NCBI GenBank assembly: GCA_963839475.1
Contig: CAWIVH010000018.1
Location: 496,001 to 560,000 of the forward strand
DNA from: CAWIVH01 sp963839475
GTDB taxonomy: Bacteria; Acidobacteriota; UBA6911
Length of the DNA stretch: 64,000 nt
Direction of reading: 5' to 3'
Shown piece after piece: positions 8,005-16,934 of this stretch. Every line of letters starts with the position of its first letter. Position 1 is the first letter of the stretch. Made by a program: the position numbers and the translations under genes. Under the pieces are notes generated by a model, which saw only the letters and a list, made by a program, of their open reading frames with translations, had not been told where the DNA came from and searched no databases.

Positions 8005-10272
8005 ATGCGCCGCCGCTTGCTGCAATTGATCCTCATCTCTCTTCTTGCCCCTTCCCTGCTCGCCCAATCAGATTTCTTTCCCATGGCAGTCTGGTACGGC
8101 GGAGGCAAAGCGCGGGCGCCGATGCTTGAAACCAATGCCGGATTGAAAAAAGAAGCCTGGCGCGGCGACTTCCAGCAGATCAAAAAACTGGGATTCAATT
8201 CTGTCCGTTGCTGGATGGACTGGGCCACGGGTGAGCCCGAGGAAGGCCGTTATCATTTCGAAACCCTCGACGTAATCCTCGCGCTGGCTGCAGAAAACGG
8301 GCTGAAAGTCATTCTGCAGGTTTACATGGACTCCGCGCCGGAATGGGTCGGCCGCAAATACCCGGATTCTTTGTTTGTCTCTTCTAACGGCGCCGCCATC
8401 CGGCCCGAATCCTCACCCGGCTATTGTCGAGACCACGCCGGGGTGCGCAGGGCCGACGCGGCCTTTTATTCTGCTCTGGGCGATCACGTGAAAAACAATC
8501 CCGCCTTCCTGGGCTGGGACCTCTGGAGCGAACCGCACGTCATCAATTGGGCCAATCCCACATACATCACAAATCCCGAATTTTGCTTCTGCCCGCATAC
8601 GGTGGCCCGGTTCCGAAGCTGGCTGGAAAAAAAGTACGGGACCCTGCAGGCGCTCAACGCTGCCTGGTATCGTCGTTATCGCTCATGGAATGAAGTCGAG
8701 CCGAACCGCCTCAGCACCATTCTCTCCTACAGGGATTACATCGACTGGAAATACTTCATCATGGACAAGCTGGGAGAGGATCTCAGGGATCGTTACGTGG
8801 CCGTGAAGCAGGCAGCTCCTAAAACTGTGGTCACCAGCCATGCGGCCGGAGTCGGCCTGTTCAGTTCCCCGCACTATTGGGAAGGGCAGTCCGACGACTG
8901 GATCATGTCCCGCCAGGTGGATTTCTATGGAACCTCGTTTTACCCGAAACACTCCGCTTTCGTCGACCGCGACGTCCCCTGGCGGGCGGCTCTGCTCGAT
9001 TTCGCCAGATCTTTTGGATATGCGGGCGGGCGACCAGGATTCTGGATCGGAGAGCTGCAGGGAGGCTTCGGCACCATAGCCTTGAACGTCAGCCCGACCG
9101 TCACTCCGGAAGACCTTCGGATCTGGACCTGGAGTGCGCTGGCTCGCGGGGCGAAAGGTATCTGTTACTACGCCTATTACCCGATGAGCACCGGGTATGA
9201 ATCCGGGGGATTCGGTCTGATACAGCTGGACGGGACCGCCACGGAGCGAAGCCGTATGGCGGGAGAGATCGCGCGCGTGGTCGACCGTAACCAGAAGCTC
9301 TTCCTGGAAGCGAAGCCGACCAAAGCCCAGGTCGCTGTCATCTATAATCCCCTGGTACACTTTGTCGGTGGCCGGCAGCGGGCAGCGGCATATGGCGGCC
9401 CTCAGGGAGAAGTCGCGGGGATCGAGCGCGATTCCCTTCTGGGCATTCATCGCGCTCTTTTTCCTTCCAACATCCCGCTGGACTTTGTGCATGTCGACGA
9501 ACTGAGCCTGGAAACGTTGCGCCCCTATCGTCTGATCTTCCTTCCCTACCCGCTCATGATGGCAGCCAGGGCCGCTGGACCGCTGCGCGAGTATGTCCGC
9601 CAGGGTGGGACGCTCGTCGCCGAGGCGCGGTTGGGATGGAATGACGAAACCGGGCGTGCCGCCGACATTATTCCCGGCCTGGGGATGCACGAGGTGCTGG
9701 GCTGCCGCGAGGAGCATGTTCAGACTGGGGAGGGCGGGCGCACGGAAATCCGCTGGGATTCGGAAGCCATCCCCGGGCTTCACCCCGGAGATGCACTGCC
9801 GGCGCGATGGTACGAAGAAACGCTCGCTCCAAACGGGTCAGGCTCTAAGATCGTCGCGCGCTTTGCCGATGGCCGAGCCGCGGCCATAACAAACTCTTTC
9901 GGGCAGGGTAAGACCCTGACGCTGGGCTCCTATGTCAGCGCTGCGTACCAGTCCCGCCCAAGCGACGCCGCGCGAAGGTTTTTTGCCGGGCTAAGCCAAT
10001 GGGCCGGCGTTCAGGCGCCGTTTGAAGTAACCGGCGGCGATGTTGAAATACACAGCACCGAATCGGGAACGGATCGCATCGTTTTCGTGTTCAATCATGG
10101 AAAACAGCCCGTGACGCCAAAAATCCGCGTCCGGGAAGCTGGATCCATTTCAAAAGGACGCGATCTTCTGACCGATGCCGATGTGCCGATACCCCGAGAG
10201 AATGGCTCCGTCATCCTTTCCGAAACCATTCAACCCGGGCATGTCATGGTGGTTCAACTAAGTCCGAAATGA
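8005..10272 (+). CDS. Secreted GH42-like beta-galactosidase
   Basis: 755 residues from the ATG at 8005, which follows AAAAAAAGGAGG and begins a signal peptide (MRRRLLQLILISLLAPSLLA, cut near AQS). The TIM-barrel part fits GH42: a likely acid/base Glu176 in GWDLWSEPH and a likely nucleophile Glu350 in FWIGELQGG. WTWSALARGAKGICYYAYYP follows the nucleophile. From about residue 440 there is a beta-galactosidase trimerisation-like (GATase-fold) domain containing LIFLPYPLMM and GGTLVAEARLG, then a C-terminal beta domain ending near 755. It probably removes beta-linked galactose or another sugar from the non-reducing end, outside the cytoplasm. Exact substrate unknown. Confidence 0.85.
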   Translation: MRRRLLQLILISLLAPSLLAQSDFFPMAVWYGGGKARAPMLETNAGLKKEAWRGDFQQIKKLGFNSVRCWMDWATGEPEEGRYHFETLDVILALAAENGLKVILQVYMDSAPEWVGRKYPDSLFVSSNGAAIRPESSPGYCRDHAGVRRADAAFYSALGDHVKNNPAFLGWDLWSEPHVINWANPTYITNPEFCFCPHTVARFRSWLEKKYGTLQALNAAWYRRYRSWNEVEPNRLSTILSYRDYIDWKYFIMDKLGEDLRDRYVAVKQAAPKTVVTSHAAGVGLFSSPHYWEGQSDDWIMSRQVDFYGTSFYPKHSAFVDRDVPWRAALLDFARSFGYAGGRPGFWIGELQGGFGTIALNVSPTVTPEDLRIWTWSALARGAKGICYYAYYPMSTGYESGGFGLIQLDGTATERSRMAGEIARVVDRNQKLFLEAKPTKAQVAVIYNPLVHFVGGRQRAAAYGGPQGEVAGIERDSLLGIHRALFPSNIPLDFVHVDELSLETLRPYRLIFLPYPLMMAARAAGPLREYVRQGGTLVAEARLGWNDETGRAADIIPGLGMHEVLGCREEHVQTGEGGRTEIRWDSEAIPGLHPGDALPARWYEETLAPNGSGSKIVARFADGRAAAITNSFGQGKTLTLGSYVSAAYQSRPSDAARRFFAGLSQWAGVQAPFEVTGGDVEIHSTESGTDRIVFVFNHGKQPVTPKIRVREAGSISKGRDLLTDADVPIPRENGSVILSETIQPGHVMVVQLSPK

Positions 10273-10273
10273 T

Positions 10274-10370
10274 GGAACCGCAAAGACCACTAAGAGCCCG
10301 AATAATTACGTCTATTTTTCTTCGCGGTCTTCGCGGTGCAATCCCCCGAGCGTGCCAATGCTCCAGAGAG
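10274..10370. repeat. Intergenic repeat bounded by GAACCGC and GCGGT
   Basis: GGAACCGCAAAGACCACTAAG at the left and TCTTCGCGGTCTTCGCGGTG at the right, then ...CCGAGCGTGCCAATGCTCC. The ends are inverted complements of each other, and the same layout is seen near 2520-2612 and 14714-15000. This copy lacks the hairpin-bearing insert of the copy at 14714. No ORF. Confidence 0.6.
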
Positions 10371-10377
10371 GCCGCTC

Positions 10378-10582
10378 TTGCCGGGAATCGTTTTCATTCC
10401 ATTGGATTCCCGTGAATCCGGCTGGATGCCCTACTCCCGGGGTATCGGGTCAGTAGGAGGAATACCTGATTGCCAAAGCCGAATCCTGGCGGGAATCGAT
10501 TTCAGTCCATGTGATTCCTGTGAATCCGGCTGGAAGCCCAAGTCCAGGGATTTCGGTCAGCAGGAGGAATACCTGGTTGCCA
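10378..10582. repeat. Imperfect tandem duplication (two units of about 97 nt) at the 3' end of the next gene
   Basis: Unit A is 10378-10475 and unit B is 10486-10582. Both contain GTGAATCCGGCTGGA and AGGAGGAATACCTG. Unit B encodes, on the minus strand, the C-terminal NQVFLLLTEIPGLGLPAGFTG segment of the secreted protein. Unit A would encode NQVFLLLTRYPGSR in a different frame, beyond the stop codon. The last residues of the gene (AIRYSSY) are an out-of-frame reading of unit A. Confidence 0.65.
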
Positions 10583-11370
10583 TTGTCCATTATGACCCCG
10601 TCGTAGATGAGAGTAAGTGTCTCTCCATGAAAGGTCAATTTGAGCCAGCCGTCCGGAGCGATTGTGAATTCAGCTTTGCCTTTCTCCGATGAAACAGAAC
10701 CGCCGATCGAAGTGATAAAGGTGCCCGTGTAACTGCCCTGGCCATCGGCAGCGAACCGGCTTATTCCCGCTAAAGGGCCATTTAGGTACGCCAGCGGGTG
10801 CGCTGCCGGCAGCGTAATCGTTCCGGCTACGGATGCAGCATAGCTCCCAGCCCAATCGGCGTTGCTCCAGTCATACGCCTTTCCCTGCTTCATCATAGTG
10901 GCAGTCGCGGTGATACCCGTGAATCCTTCGGGGGCACCGACGACCTTGGTGGTCAGAAGATTGACCTGCTTTCCATTATCAAAAATCACTCCGGTCAATT
11001 CGATGGAGGTTTTTCCAACGGCGGTAGTCACGGTATTCGAAATAACTAAGGTCCCGTCGGGCTGCACCGAATAAGTCCCCGCACCGGTTCCACGAATGAT
11101 TTTGCCGCTGTAGCAGGAAACCAGCTTGCTGGTAAAATTACCCTGGCCGTCGGAAGTCAGTAACGCTACGACGCCATAGGGCCCGTTAAGATCGGACCAT
11201 GGGGGCGTGGGATAAGCCACTGAACCGCTCCAGAGTATTCCATAGGTTCCGCTGAAATCCCCGTTCGTAAATCCCCAGTTTTTAGCCTGGACAGATCCGC
11301 CCCGGAAGTTCGAAATTCCAATCGTGAGAGCAAGAACCGTAAACATGGCGATCAAAAAATATTTGCGCAT
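10450..11370 (-). CDS. Secreted protein with internally duplicated beta-rich domain
   Basis: 306 residues. The ATG at 11370 is chosen: AAAGGAG lies 8 nt upstream, and a signal peptide follows (MRKYFLIAMFTVLALTIGIS, cut near VQA). The mature chain holds two similar halves: FSGTYGILWSGSV...LNGPYGVVALLTSDGQGNF, then WAGSYAASVAGTI...LNGPLAGISRFAADGQGSY. Each ends in a GVIxDNGxQVxLLxTxxxG strand pair and GFTGITxT. The family is not recognised; such repeats are common in secreted acidobacterial proteins of unknown role. The C-terminus appears altered by a frameshift into a third, decayed copy. Confidence 0.65.
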   Translation of the reverse strand: MRKYFLIAMFTVLALTIGISNFRGGSVQAKNWGFTNGDFSGTYGILWSGSVAYPTPPWSDLNGPYGVVALLTSDGQGNFTSKLVSCYSGKIIRGTGAGTYSVQPDGTLVISNTVTTAVGKTSIELTGVIFDNGKQVNLLTTKVVGAPEGFTGITATATMMKQGKAYDWSNADWAGSYAASVAGTITLPAAHPLAYLNGPLAGISRFAADGQGSYTGTFITSIGGSVSSEKGKAEFTIAPDGWLKLTFHGETLTLIYDGVIMDNGNQVFLLLTEIPGLGLPAGFTGITWTEIDSRQDSALAIRYSSY

Positions 11371-11553
11371 GACCATAACTCCTTTCGAAAGCTTGGCAGG
11401 ACAATAGGTGTAGGTTGAAGGAACAGATAGTTCTGTGTGAAGTCGTTTGGGAGGGATTGAAGAGCACCCAAGGCTGGTCGATTTCCCGGGGAATTCATAA
11501 TCCACTCCCCTCCGCTTGAGCCAGTAGTGCAACGTATTAAAGTATACTCCCAT

Positions 11554-12129
11554 GCCTCGGGCTAATTAAGACTTTCTAAAGAATGCGGCAACCCTGGCAA
11601 GACTACAAGCCCGACCTCGTGGGCTGCAATTGGCCACCCGCGCCGGATTCCAGGTATGGATGGGAGGAATTCGGTAGAAGGCAGAACCCTAAAAAAAACG
11701 CTGATTCGGGGGTTGACGAGCACATCCGAAAGGCGGCAAGTTCCTCGCCCAAAACTTTACGTTCATTCGACCTGGACCTGGATCTATACGTGGACTTGGA
11801 TCCGGACTCGTAAGCAAAGTAGCCGGATGATAGGGCACTGAGAGCTAATTTGCAGGAATTTATCTTGGCTGGAAAGATCAACGTCCAAGTCGAGGACCAG
11901 GTCCACGACCAGGTCCAGGTCAAAAGAATCTGAACTTCCGCGACAGAAATCGGCTAGGGCCGGGCAGCGCAAGGGCTCAAGATTTCTCTATGGATCAAGC
12001 CCGCAGAATCGGGCCCGGTGGATGTGACTTCCCCATAGATCGGCCTGACCGAACCGTAGAGAGAGGGCGGTTTGTCATCCCATTCGAATTTCGGGATGAT
12101 ATAGCCGATTCGGAATTCGAAAATTTCTC
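11554..12129. other. Gene-poor region
   Basis: No convincing gene over about 575 nt. Short overlapping ORFs on both strands consist of repetitive Asp-Leu or Trp-Thr runs produced by a hexamer array (see 11768-11922) and lack ribosome sites. Confidence 0.55.
11768..11922. repeat. Inverted pair of degenerate GACCTG hexamer arrays
   Basis: The left arm (11768-11810) begins CGACCTGGACCTGGATC. The right arm (11881-11922) ends CACGACCAGGTCCAGGTCA, nearly the reverse complement of the left start. Read outward from the centre in their own directions the arms give DLDLDLYVDLDPDS and DLDLVVDLVLDLDV. About 70 nt of unrelated sequence separates the arms, so a long stem-loop can form. Confidence 0.6.
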
Positions 12130-14616
12130 TCAAGGCACAAAAATCACCGTAGATTTTGCCGCTTTTTCAACGGCCGACTTTCCAAACGGAAATACCCTGG
12201 GGCTTGCACTTCTCCAATCTTCCAGCTGGTCTTTATAATGCGGGCTCGCAGGATCCCCGGATTCACCGAGGGCAATCCCATGCCGGGTCGCATCCCAATC
12301 CGAAGGATCGGCGATCATCCGCATCGAAACGGGAGTGCCGACATTGACTGTCGCCATATTGCTGCCGTTGCCGGATACCGGGAAGAGCGGAATTTTAAAC
12401 TGGGCGCCGACAAAGGGAGCATCCGCCATGGGGTGTTTCCACCACCGGAATCCATTGGAAGGGTTTCCCAAGGACCAAGCGGACGAATCCTGCCCCAGCC
12501 GCTTAGCCAGGTTGGCGTGAGCCTCCGCCAGACAGGCGCGCAGGAAAGAAGGATAATCGCTGACGCCTGTGGGCAGCCACGCGGACGGTTTTGTTTGGAT
12601 GATCTGGTCCAGGAAGGTTCCGGTGGAAAACCAGGCGAAATCGCGCGCCCTTTGAGGTCCGAGAGCGCCTTCCAGGAGGCGCAAGCGGAAGACGCTGCGG
12701 ATCTCCGCGACTATCAGAGCGGCTTTGGACTCGGGGGTGAAACGCCCGTCCCAGGCTTCGAGCAGCTGGGGCACATCGGCCCAGGAAGATGCGGCTTCAG
12801 CGCCGCGGGCCTCGATATCTTTGCGGGCTATCTGAAGGATCTCGGCAGCGAAAGATTTTCCCGCGATCGAGAAAACATCCCCTTGGATCGAAGCTATATC
12901 CGCGGCCGATAGTTTCGGCTTGGCCGTGATCAGGTCGCGGATTCTTCGCGCGCGATAAGGATCGGCCCACTGGTGGGTGAGATGGTAGGGGTAATCCCTG
13001 CCTACTATTCGGCTGTTTGCCGTGACGATCACGCCGGAAGCGGGATCCAGGACGTGGGGCAACCGGTCGAAGGGAATGTAGGCGGTCCAATCCCCTGCAG
13101 CCGTGGCTCCATCGTAAGGCAAACTGCCGTCGCCAGTCCTCCGGGTAGGAATTCTTCCGGCGCCGTAGTAGCCGATGTGGCCCTCGACATCAGCATAAAT
13201 GAAATTCTGGGTCGGGCCGGGAAATGCGCTCAAAGCAGCGCAAAACTCAGTCCAGTTACGGGCGCGATTGAGGCCCATGAAAGCCGCCGATGGATCGGCT
13301 TTGGGATCGAGCATGGTCCATCGCAAAGCGTACCGCTGAAGGTCGCTGCCCTCCCCCCTCTCAAAGATCACCGGACCATTCCGGGTCACCGTTATCTCAA
13401 GCTCGACGGATTCGGTCGCAGGGTCCGATGGATTTTTGCGCACCTTAATTTCTTCTTTGCGCACCTCCGCCTCGGCCCACCCCACAGGGGTGCGATAGCG
13501 GCGCGGATTGTCACGATCGAAATGTTCGAGGTAAACGTCCTGCACATCCGGCCCGAGGTTGGTAGCTCCCCAGGCAATATTTTCGTTGTGCCCGAGAATC
13601 ACCCCGGGAGCCCCGGGGAACGCCACCCCCGCGGCATGAAAGCCCGGAGCCATCAGGTTCACCAGGTACCAGACGGAGGGGACCGACGGCGCCAGGTGGG
13701 GGTCGTTTGCCAGCAGGGGCTTGCCTGTGACGGAGCGGCTGCCGTTGACGACCCAGTTATTGCTCGCAGCGAGATCTTCGGCAAACATGCCGATCCGGCG
13801 TGCAAAGCGCTCGGCGACGGCACTTTCCGCACTCAATTGGTTCATCATTTCAATTGAGGATCCCGGAAGCCTGAAAGTTGGGGGTTTCGCGGAGGCATGT
13901 CCCTGTTGGCGAGTCGGCGGAGCGGTCGGCGATGCAACGGTGTCGCTCCCGACGACGAGGACATCCATTGGCGAGCTGTCTGGAAGCAGTTGGGATCTCT
14001 TGTCCGGGCTGAGGTCCTGCAGCGCCGCCCTCATCAGATCCGTCCGCCAGCTGGTCGAGAGCTGTTCCGCCAGCAATTTGGAGATCAACATCGAATCCGC
14101 TATCGTCCACTCTCTGGGTTTGTATTTGAGAAGTCGGAACTCGACGGGAAGCTTTTCGCCAATCGACCCGATCCAGGCATTCACTCCGCTCACATAGGCC
14201 TCCATTGCAGGCCGCAGTGGGGGAGCCAGATTCCGAGCCTGGATTTCAGCAAGGCCGGCGTAACCCAGGCGCCGGACCCGCTTGTCCTCTTCCAGAGCAG
14301 CCTTCCCGAAAATCTCAGACAGTTCCCCGCGCGCTGCACGCCGCAGAAGATCCATCTGCCACAAACGGTCCGATGCGGTAATGTATCCCTGAGCCAGGAA
14401 CAAGTCGGCTTCACTCTGCGCGGTAATGTGGGGGATTCCGCGATCATCGCGATGCACTGTGACACGGCCCTTCAACCCGGGAATTTGAACGGCATTGTTC
14501 CCCGTCGATTCAGCCTGCTGGCGCGGCGAATCTGACGGTAGCCAGGCAATGCCGGAGGTTACAGTTGCCAGGAAACACATCCATAGGGGCAGCCAAAATC
14601 GAGGCCATTTGGTCAT
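12130..14616 (-). CDS. Penicillin acylase-family N-terminal nucleophile hydrolase
   Basis: 828 residues from the ATG at 14616, which has AGAGGAG 6-7 nt upstream; a longer in-frame start at 14661 adds 15 residues without a ribosome site. A signal-anchor or signal peptide (LPLWMCFLATVTSGIAWL) opens the chain. The precursor is then expected to self-cleave before Ser285 in the AASNNWVVNGS motif, giving alpha and beta chains. LANDPHLAPSVPSVWY and GVILGHNENIAWGATN match the substrate-side and oxyanion segments of the family. The expected reaction is amide hydrolysis of acylated small molecules: beta-lactams, acyl-homoserine lactones, or unknown. Periplasmic location likely. Confidence 0.9.
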   Translation of the reverse strand: MTKWPRFWLPLWMCFLATVTSGIAWLPSDSPRQQAESTGNNAVQIPGLKGRVTVHRDDRGIPHITAQSEADLFLAQGYITASDRLWQMDLLRRAARGELSEIFGKAALEEDKRVRRLGYAGLAEIQARNLAPPLRPAMEAYVSGVNAWIGSIGEKLPVEFRLLKYKPREWTIADSMLISKLLAEQLSTSWRTDLMRAALQDLSPDKRSQLLPDSSPMDVLVVGSDTVASPTAPPTRQQGHASAKPPTFRLPGSSIEMMNQLSAESAVAERFARRIGMFAEDLAASNNWVVNGSRSVTGKPLLANDPHLAPSVPSVWYLVNLMAPGFHAAGVAFPGAPGVILGHNENIAWGATNLGPDVQDVYLEHFDRDNPRRYRTPVGWAEAEVRKEEIKVRKNPSDPATESVELEITVTRNGPVIFERGEGSDLQRYALRWTMLDPKADPSAAFMGLNRARNWTEFCAALSAFPGPTQNFIYADVEGHIGYYGAGRIPTRRTGDGSLPYDGATAAGDWTAYIPFDRLPHVLDPASGVIVTANSRIVGRDYPYHLTHQWADPYRARRIRDLITAKPKLSAADIASIQGDVFSIAGKSFAAEILQIARKDIEARGAEAASSWADVPQLLEAWDGRFTPESKAALIVAEIRSVFRLRLLEGALGPQRARDFAWFSTGTFLDQIIQTKPSAWLPTGVSDYPSFLRACLAEAHANLAKRLGQDSSAWSLGNPSNGFRWWKHPMADAPFVGAQFKIPLFPVSGNGSNMATVNVGTPVSMRMIADPSDWDATRHGIALGESGDPASPHYKDQLEDWRSASPRVFPFGKSAVEKAAKSTVIFVP

Positions 14617-14713
14617 CAAGCACTCCTCTACGATCGAATCGAAAACAATGAGATCCATCACATTATCGGCAAAGCCTCCCGCGGATCAAGACCGATGGAA
14701 TGGCGACAAACTC

Positions 14714-15000
14714 ATTCGAACCGCAAAAATCACCAAGACACCAAAGGATGATGCTTATTTTTCTTCGTGTATCACATCTGTAAATTCTTGTTTTTCAGGC
14801 AAGATTTATTGAATCGTGAAAACGGTGGTGAAAGCCACAAGTTCGCAGTTCTCAGTATCAGTTCGCAGTTCCTCATGCGACTGCGAACTGATACTGAAAA
14901 CTGAGAACTGAGAACTCTTAGTCTAATTTGGTTGCGGCCAAAGGTTGCGTCACGGTCTTCGCGGTTCAATCTCTCGAGCGTTCAAAGTTTCCGGAGGGGG
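14714..15000. repeat. Composite repeat copy 1: GAACCGC unit with an inserted hairpin module
   Basis: The outer part matches the GAACCGC/GCGGTTC repeat (GAACCGCAAAAATCACCAAG at left; CGGTCTTCGCGGTTCAATC at right). Inside, from about GTGTATCACATCTG (14767) to GCGTCACGGTCT (near 14955), lies a module also found at 26429-26617. Its centre is a 23-bp stem, 14846-14868 with 14881-14903, one mismatch in this copy, and a 12-nt loop TTCCTCATGCGA. The copy sits between the divergent acylase and esterase genes. Confidence 0.8.
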
Positions 15001-15075
15001 CCGGAATCCTTTGCCAATCAGATGATATATGAACGAAGAAATGATAGCCTGTCCCCCATCGAATGGGGGAAGAGG

Positions 15076-16818
15076 ATGAGATGCTTGATATTCATGATAT
15101 GCCTGCTGATTGCAGCCGTTTCTCCCGGGTCGACCGCGGTACAGACGCGGAAGGAGCAGACTCTGATGCGATTCGACGTTAGTTTCAGTTCCGGCCAGAG
15201 CCAGGGTCCCCTGGACGGCCGCCTCCTCCTCTTGATTTCAGATGACGACCGCGCCGAGCCACGTTTCCAGATCAGCGAGGGACCGAACACCCAGATTGTT
15301 TTTGGAATCGACGTCGAGGGCTGGAAACCTGGCAGCTCCGCGATAATAGACGCCAAAGCCGCCGGTTATCCCCTGGCGACTTTGAACGATGTCCCGCCGG
15401 GCAACTATTTCGTTCAGGCTCTCCTTCACAGATATGAGACTTTTCGCCGCGCCGACGGCCATACGGTCAAGTTGCCCATGGATCGCGGCGAGGGGCAGCA
15501 GTGGAACCGGGCGCCCGGGAACCTTTACAGCACTCCACAGAAGGTCCGCGTTGACCCTAAAAAAGACGGAAGCATCAAGATCCGCCTCGACTCCGTGATC
15601 CCGCCGATCCCGGATCCTCCGGAAACGCCCTATGTCAAGCACGTACGGATTCAGAGCGAAAAGCTCAGCAAATTCTGGGGAAGGCCGATGTTTCTCGGAG
15701 CGCACATCTTGCTGCCCGAGGGATTTGACTCCCACCCCAACGCCCGTTATCCGCTTGTGATCAATCACGGCCATTTTCCCTATACTTTCGATGGCTTCAG
15801 GCCTGAGCCCCCGGATCCCAACCTGGAGCCCGATTTCAGCGAGCGGTTCAACTGGAAAGGATATAACCTCACACAACAGGATTACGCCCATCAGTTTTAT
15901 AAATATTGGATAGCCCCCGACACGCCGCGCATGCTCATCGTCGAGATCCAGCACGCGAATCCCTATTACGACGATTCCTATGCCGTGAACTCCGCCAACC
16001 TGGGGCCATACGGCGATGCCATCACGTACGAGTTGATCCCTTACATCGAACAGAAGTTTCGCGGCATAGGAAAAGGCTGGGCGCGATTCATGTACGGCGG
16101 ATCCACTGGCGGGTGGGAAGCCCTTGCGGCTCAGGTTTTCTATCCCGACGAATTCAACGGCTGCTGGGCTTCCTGCCCGGACCCGATCGATTTCAGGGCT
16201 TATACGGTCGTCGATCTATACAAAGACAAAAATGCCTACTTCATCGAGAGCCGATGGAAAAAGACGCCGCGCCCCGGGATGCGCAATTACCTGGGACACG
16301 TGAGCACCCTTCTCCAGGATACGAACCAGCTGGAGGCCGTTCTGGGTTCCAAGGGCCGGTCGGGCGGCCAGTGGGATATCTGGCAGGCGGTTTTTTCGCC
16401 GGTCGGTAAGGACGGTTACCCCGAACCCATCTGGGACAAAATCACCGGCGTTATTAATCCCGAAGTTGCCGCCTATTGGAAAAAGAACTACGACCTTTCC
16501 CACATTCTCCAAAGGGATTGGCCTAAACTGGGGCCCCGTCTGCGCGGAAAGATCCACATCTACGTCGGCGACATGGACAATTACTACCTCAACAATGCGG
16601 TTTATTTGATCGAGGAGTTTCTCAGAAACACAACCGATCCGCCGTATGAGGGCGAAATCGTTTACGGGGATCGTTTCGAGCATTGCTGGAACGGAGACCC
16701 GACCAGGCCAAATGCGATTACGCGGCTGTGCTACCATCAGCTGCACGCGCCGAAGATTTTGCAGCGAATCGAGAAGAGCGCTCCGCCGGGATCGGATCTC
16801 AGCAGCTGGAGATATTGA
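15076..16818 (+). CDS. Secreted alpha/beta-hydrolase esterase
   Basis: 580 residues from the ATG at 15076, preceded by GGGGAAGAGG, with a signal peptide (MRCLIFMICLLIAAVSPGSTA). The first 190 residues are a beta-rich N-terminal region, followed by a D-component/Fes-type esterase core (LGAHILLPEGFD, YPLVINHGHFPYTF). The nucleophile is Ser343 in MYGGSTGGWEAL, the acid is Asp499 or Asp501 in VGDMDNYY, and the base is His536 in FEHCWNGD. It probably cleaves an ester in the periplasm or outside; substrate unknown. It is divergent from the acylase gene across a repeat. Long upstream in-frame codons to 14932 come from repeat DNA and are not counted. Confidence 0.8.
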   Translation: MRCLIFMICLLIAAVSPGSTAVQTRKEQTLMRFDVSFSSGQSQGPLDGRLLLLISDDDRAEPRFQISEGPNTQIVFGIDVEGWKPGSSAIIDAKAAGYPLATLNDVPPGNYFVQALLHRYETFRRADGHTVKLPMDRGEGQQWNRAPGNLYSTPQKVRVDPKKDGSIKIRLDSVIPPIPDPPETPYVKHVRIQSEKLSKFWGRPMFLGAHILLPEGFDSHPNARYPLVINHGHFPYTFDGFRPEPPDPNLEPDFSERFNWKGYNLTQQDYAHQFYKYWIAPDTPRMLIVEIQHANPYYDDSYAVNSANLGPYGDAITYELIPYIEQKFRGIGKGWARFMYGGSTGGWEALAAQVFYPDEFNGCWASCPDPIDFRAYTVVDLYKDKNAYFIESRWKKTPRPGMRNYLGHVSTLLQDTNQLEAVLGSKGRSGGQWDIWQAVFSPVGKDGYPEPIWDKITGVINPEVAAYWKKNYDLSHILQRDWPKLGPRLRGKIHIYVGDMDNYYLNNAVYLIEEFLRNTTDPPYEGEIVYGDRFEHCWNGDPTRPNAITRLCYHQLHAPKILQRIEKSAPPGSDLSSWRY

Positions 16819-16934
16819 AAGCCGGTCTCGTATTCTGCAGCTTGTATTAAAATGTGTTGGAAAACGGCCCCAGGGCCGATGAGTAGCCTAACAAAGCGCT
16901 CCCTTTTGACGTGGGGGCCACGTTCAGGAGAAGT

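Noticed and set aside
8683..9783. 366-codon antisense ORF in the GH42 gene
   Set aside because: It follows from codon structure of the GC-rich plus-strand gene; no signal, ribosome site or motif.
11603..11923. Small ORFs encoding Trp-Thr or Asp-Leu repeats
   Set aside because: Their composition is dictated by the hexamer array; both strands are open, and there is no translation signal.
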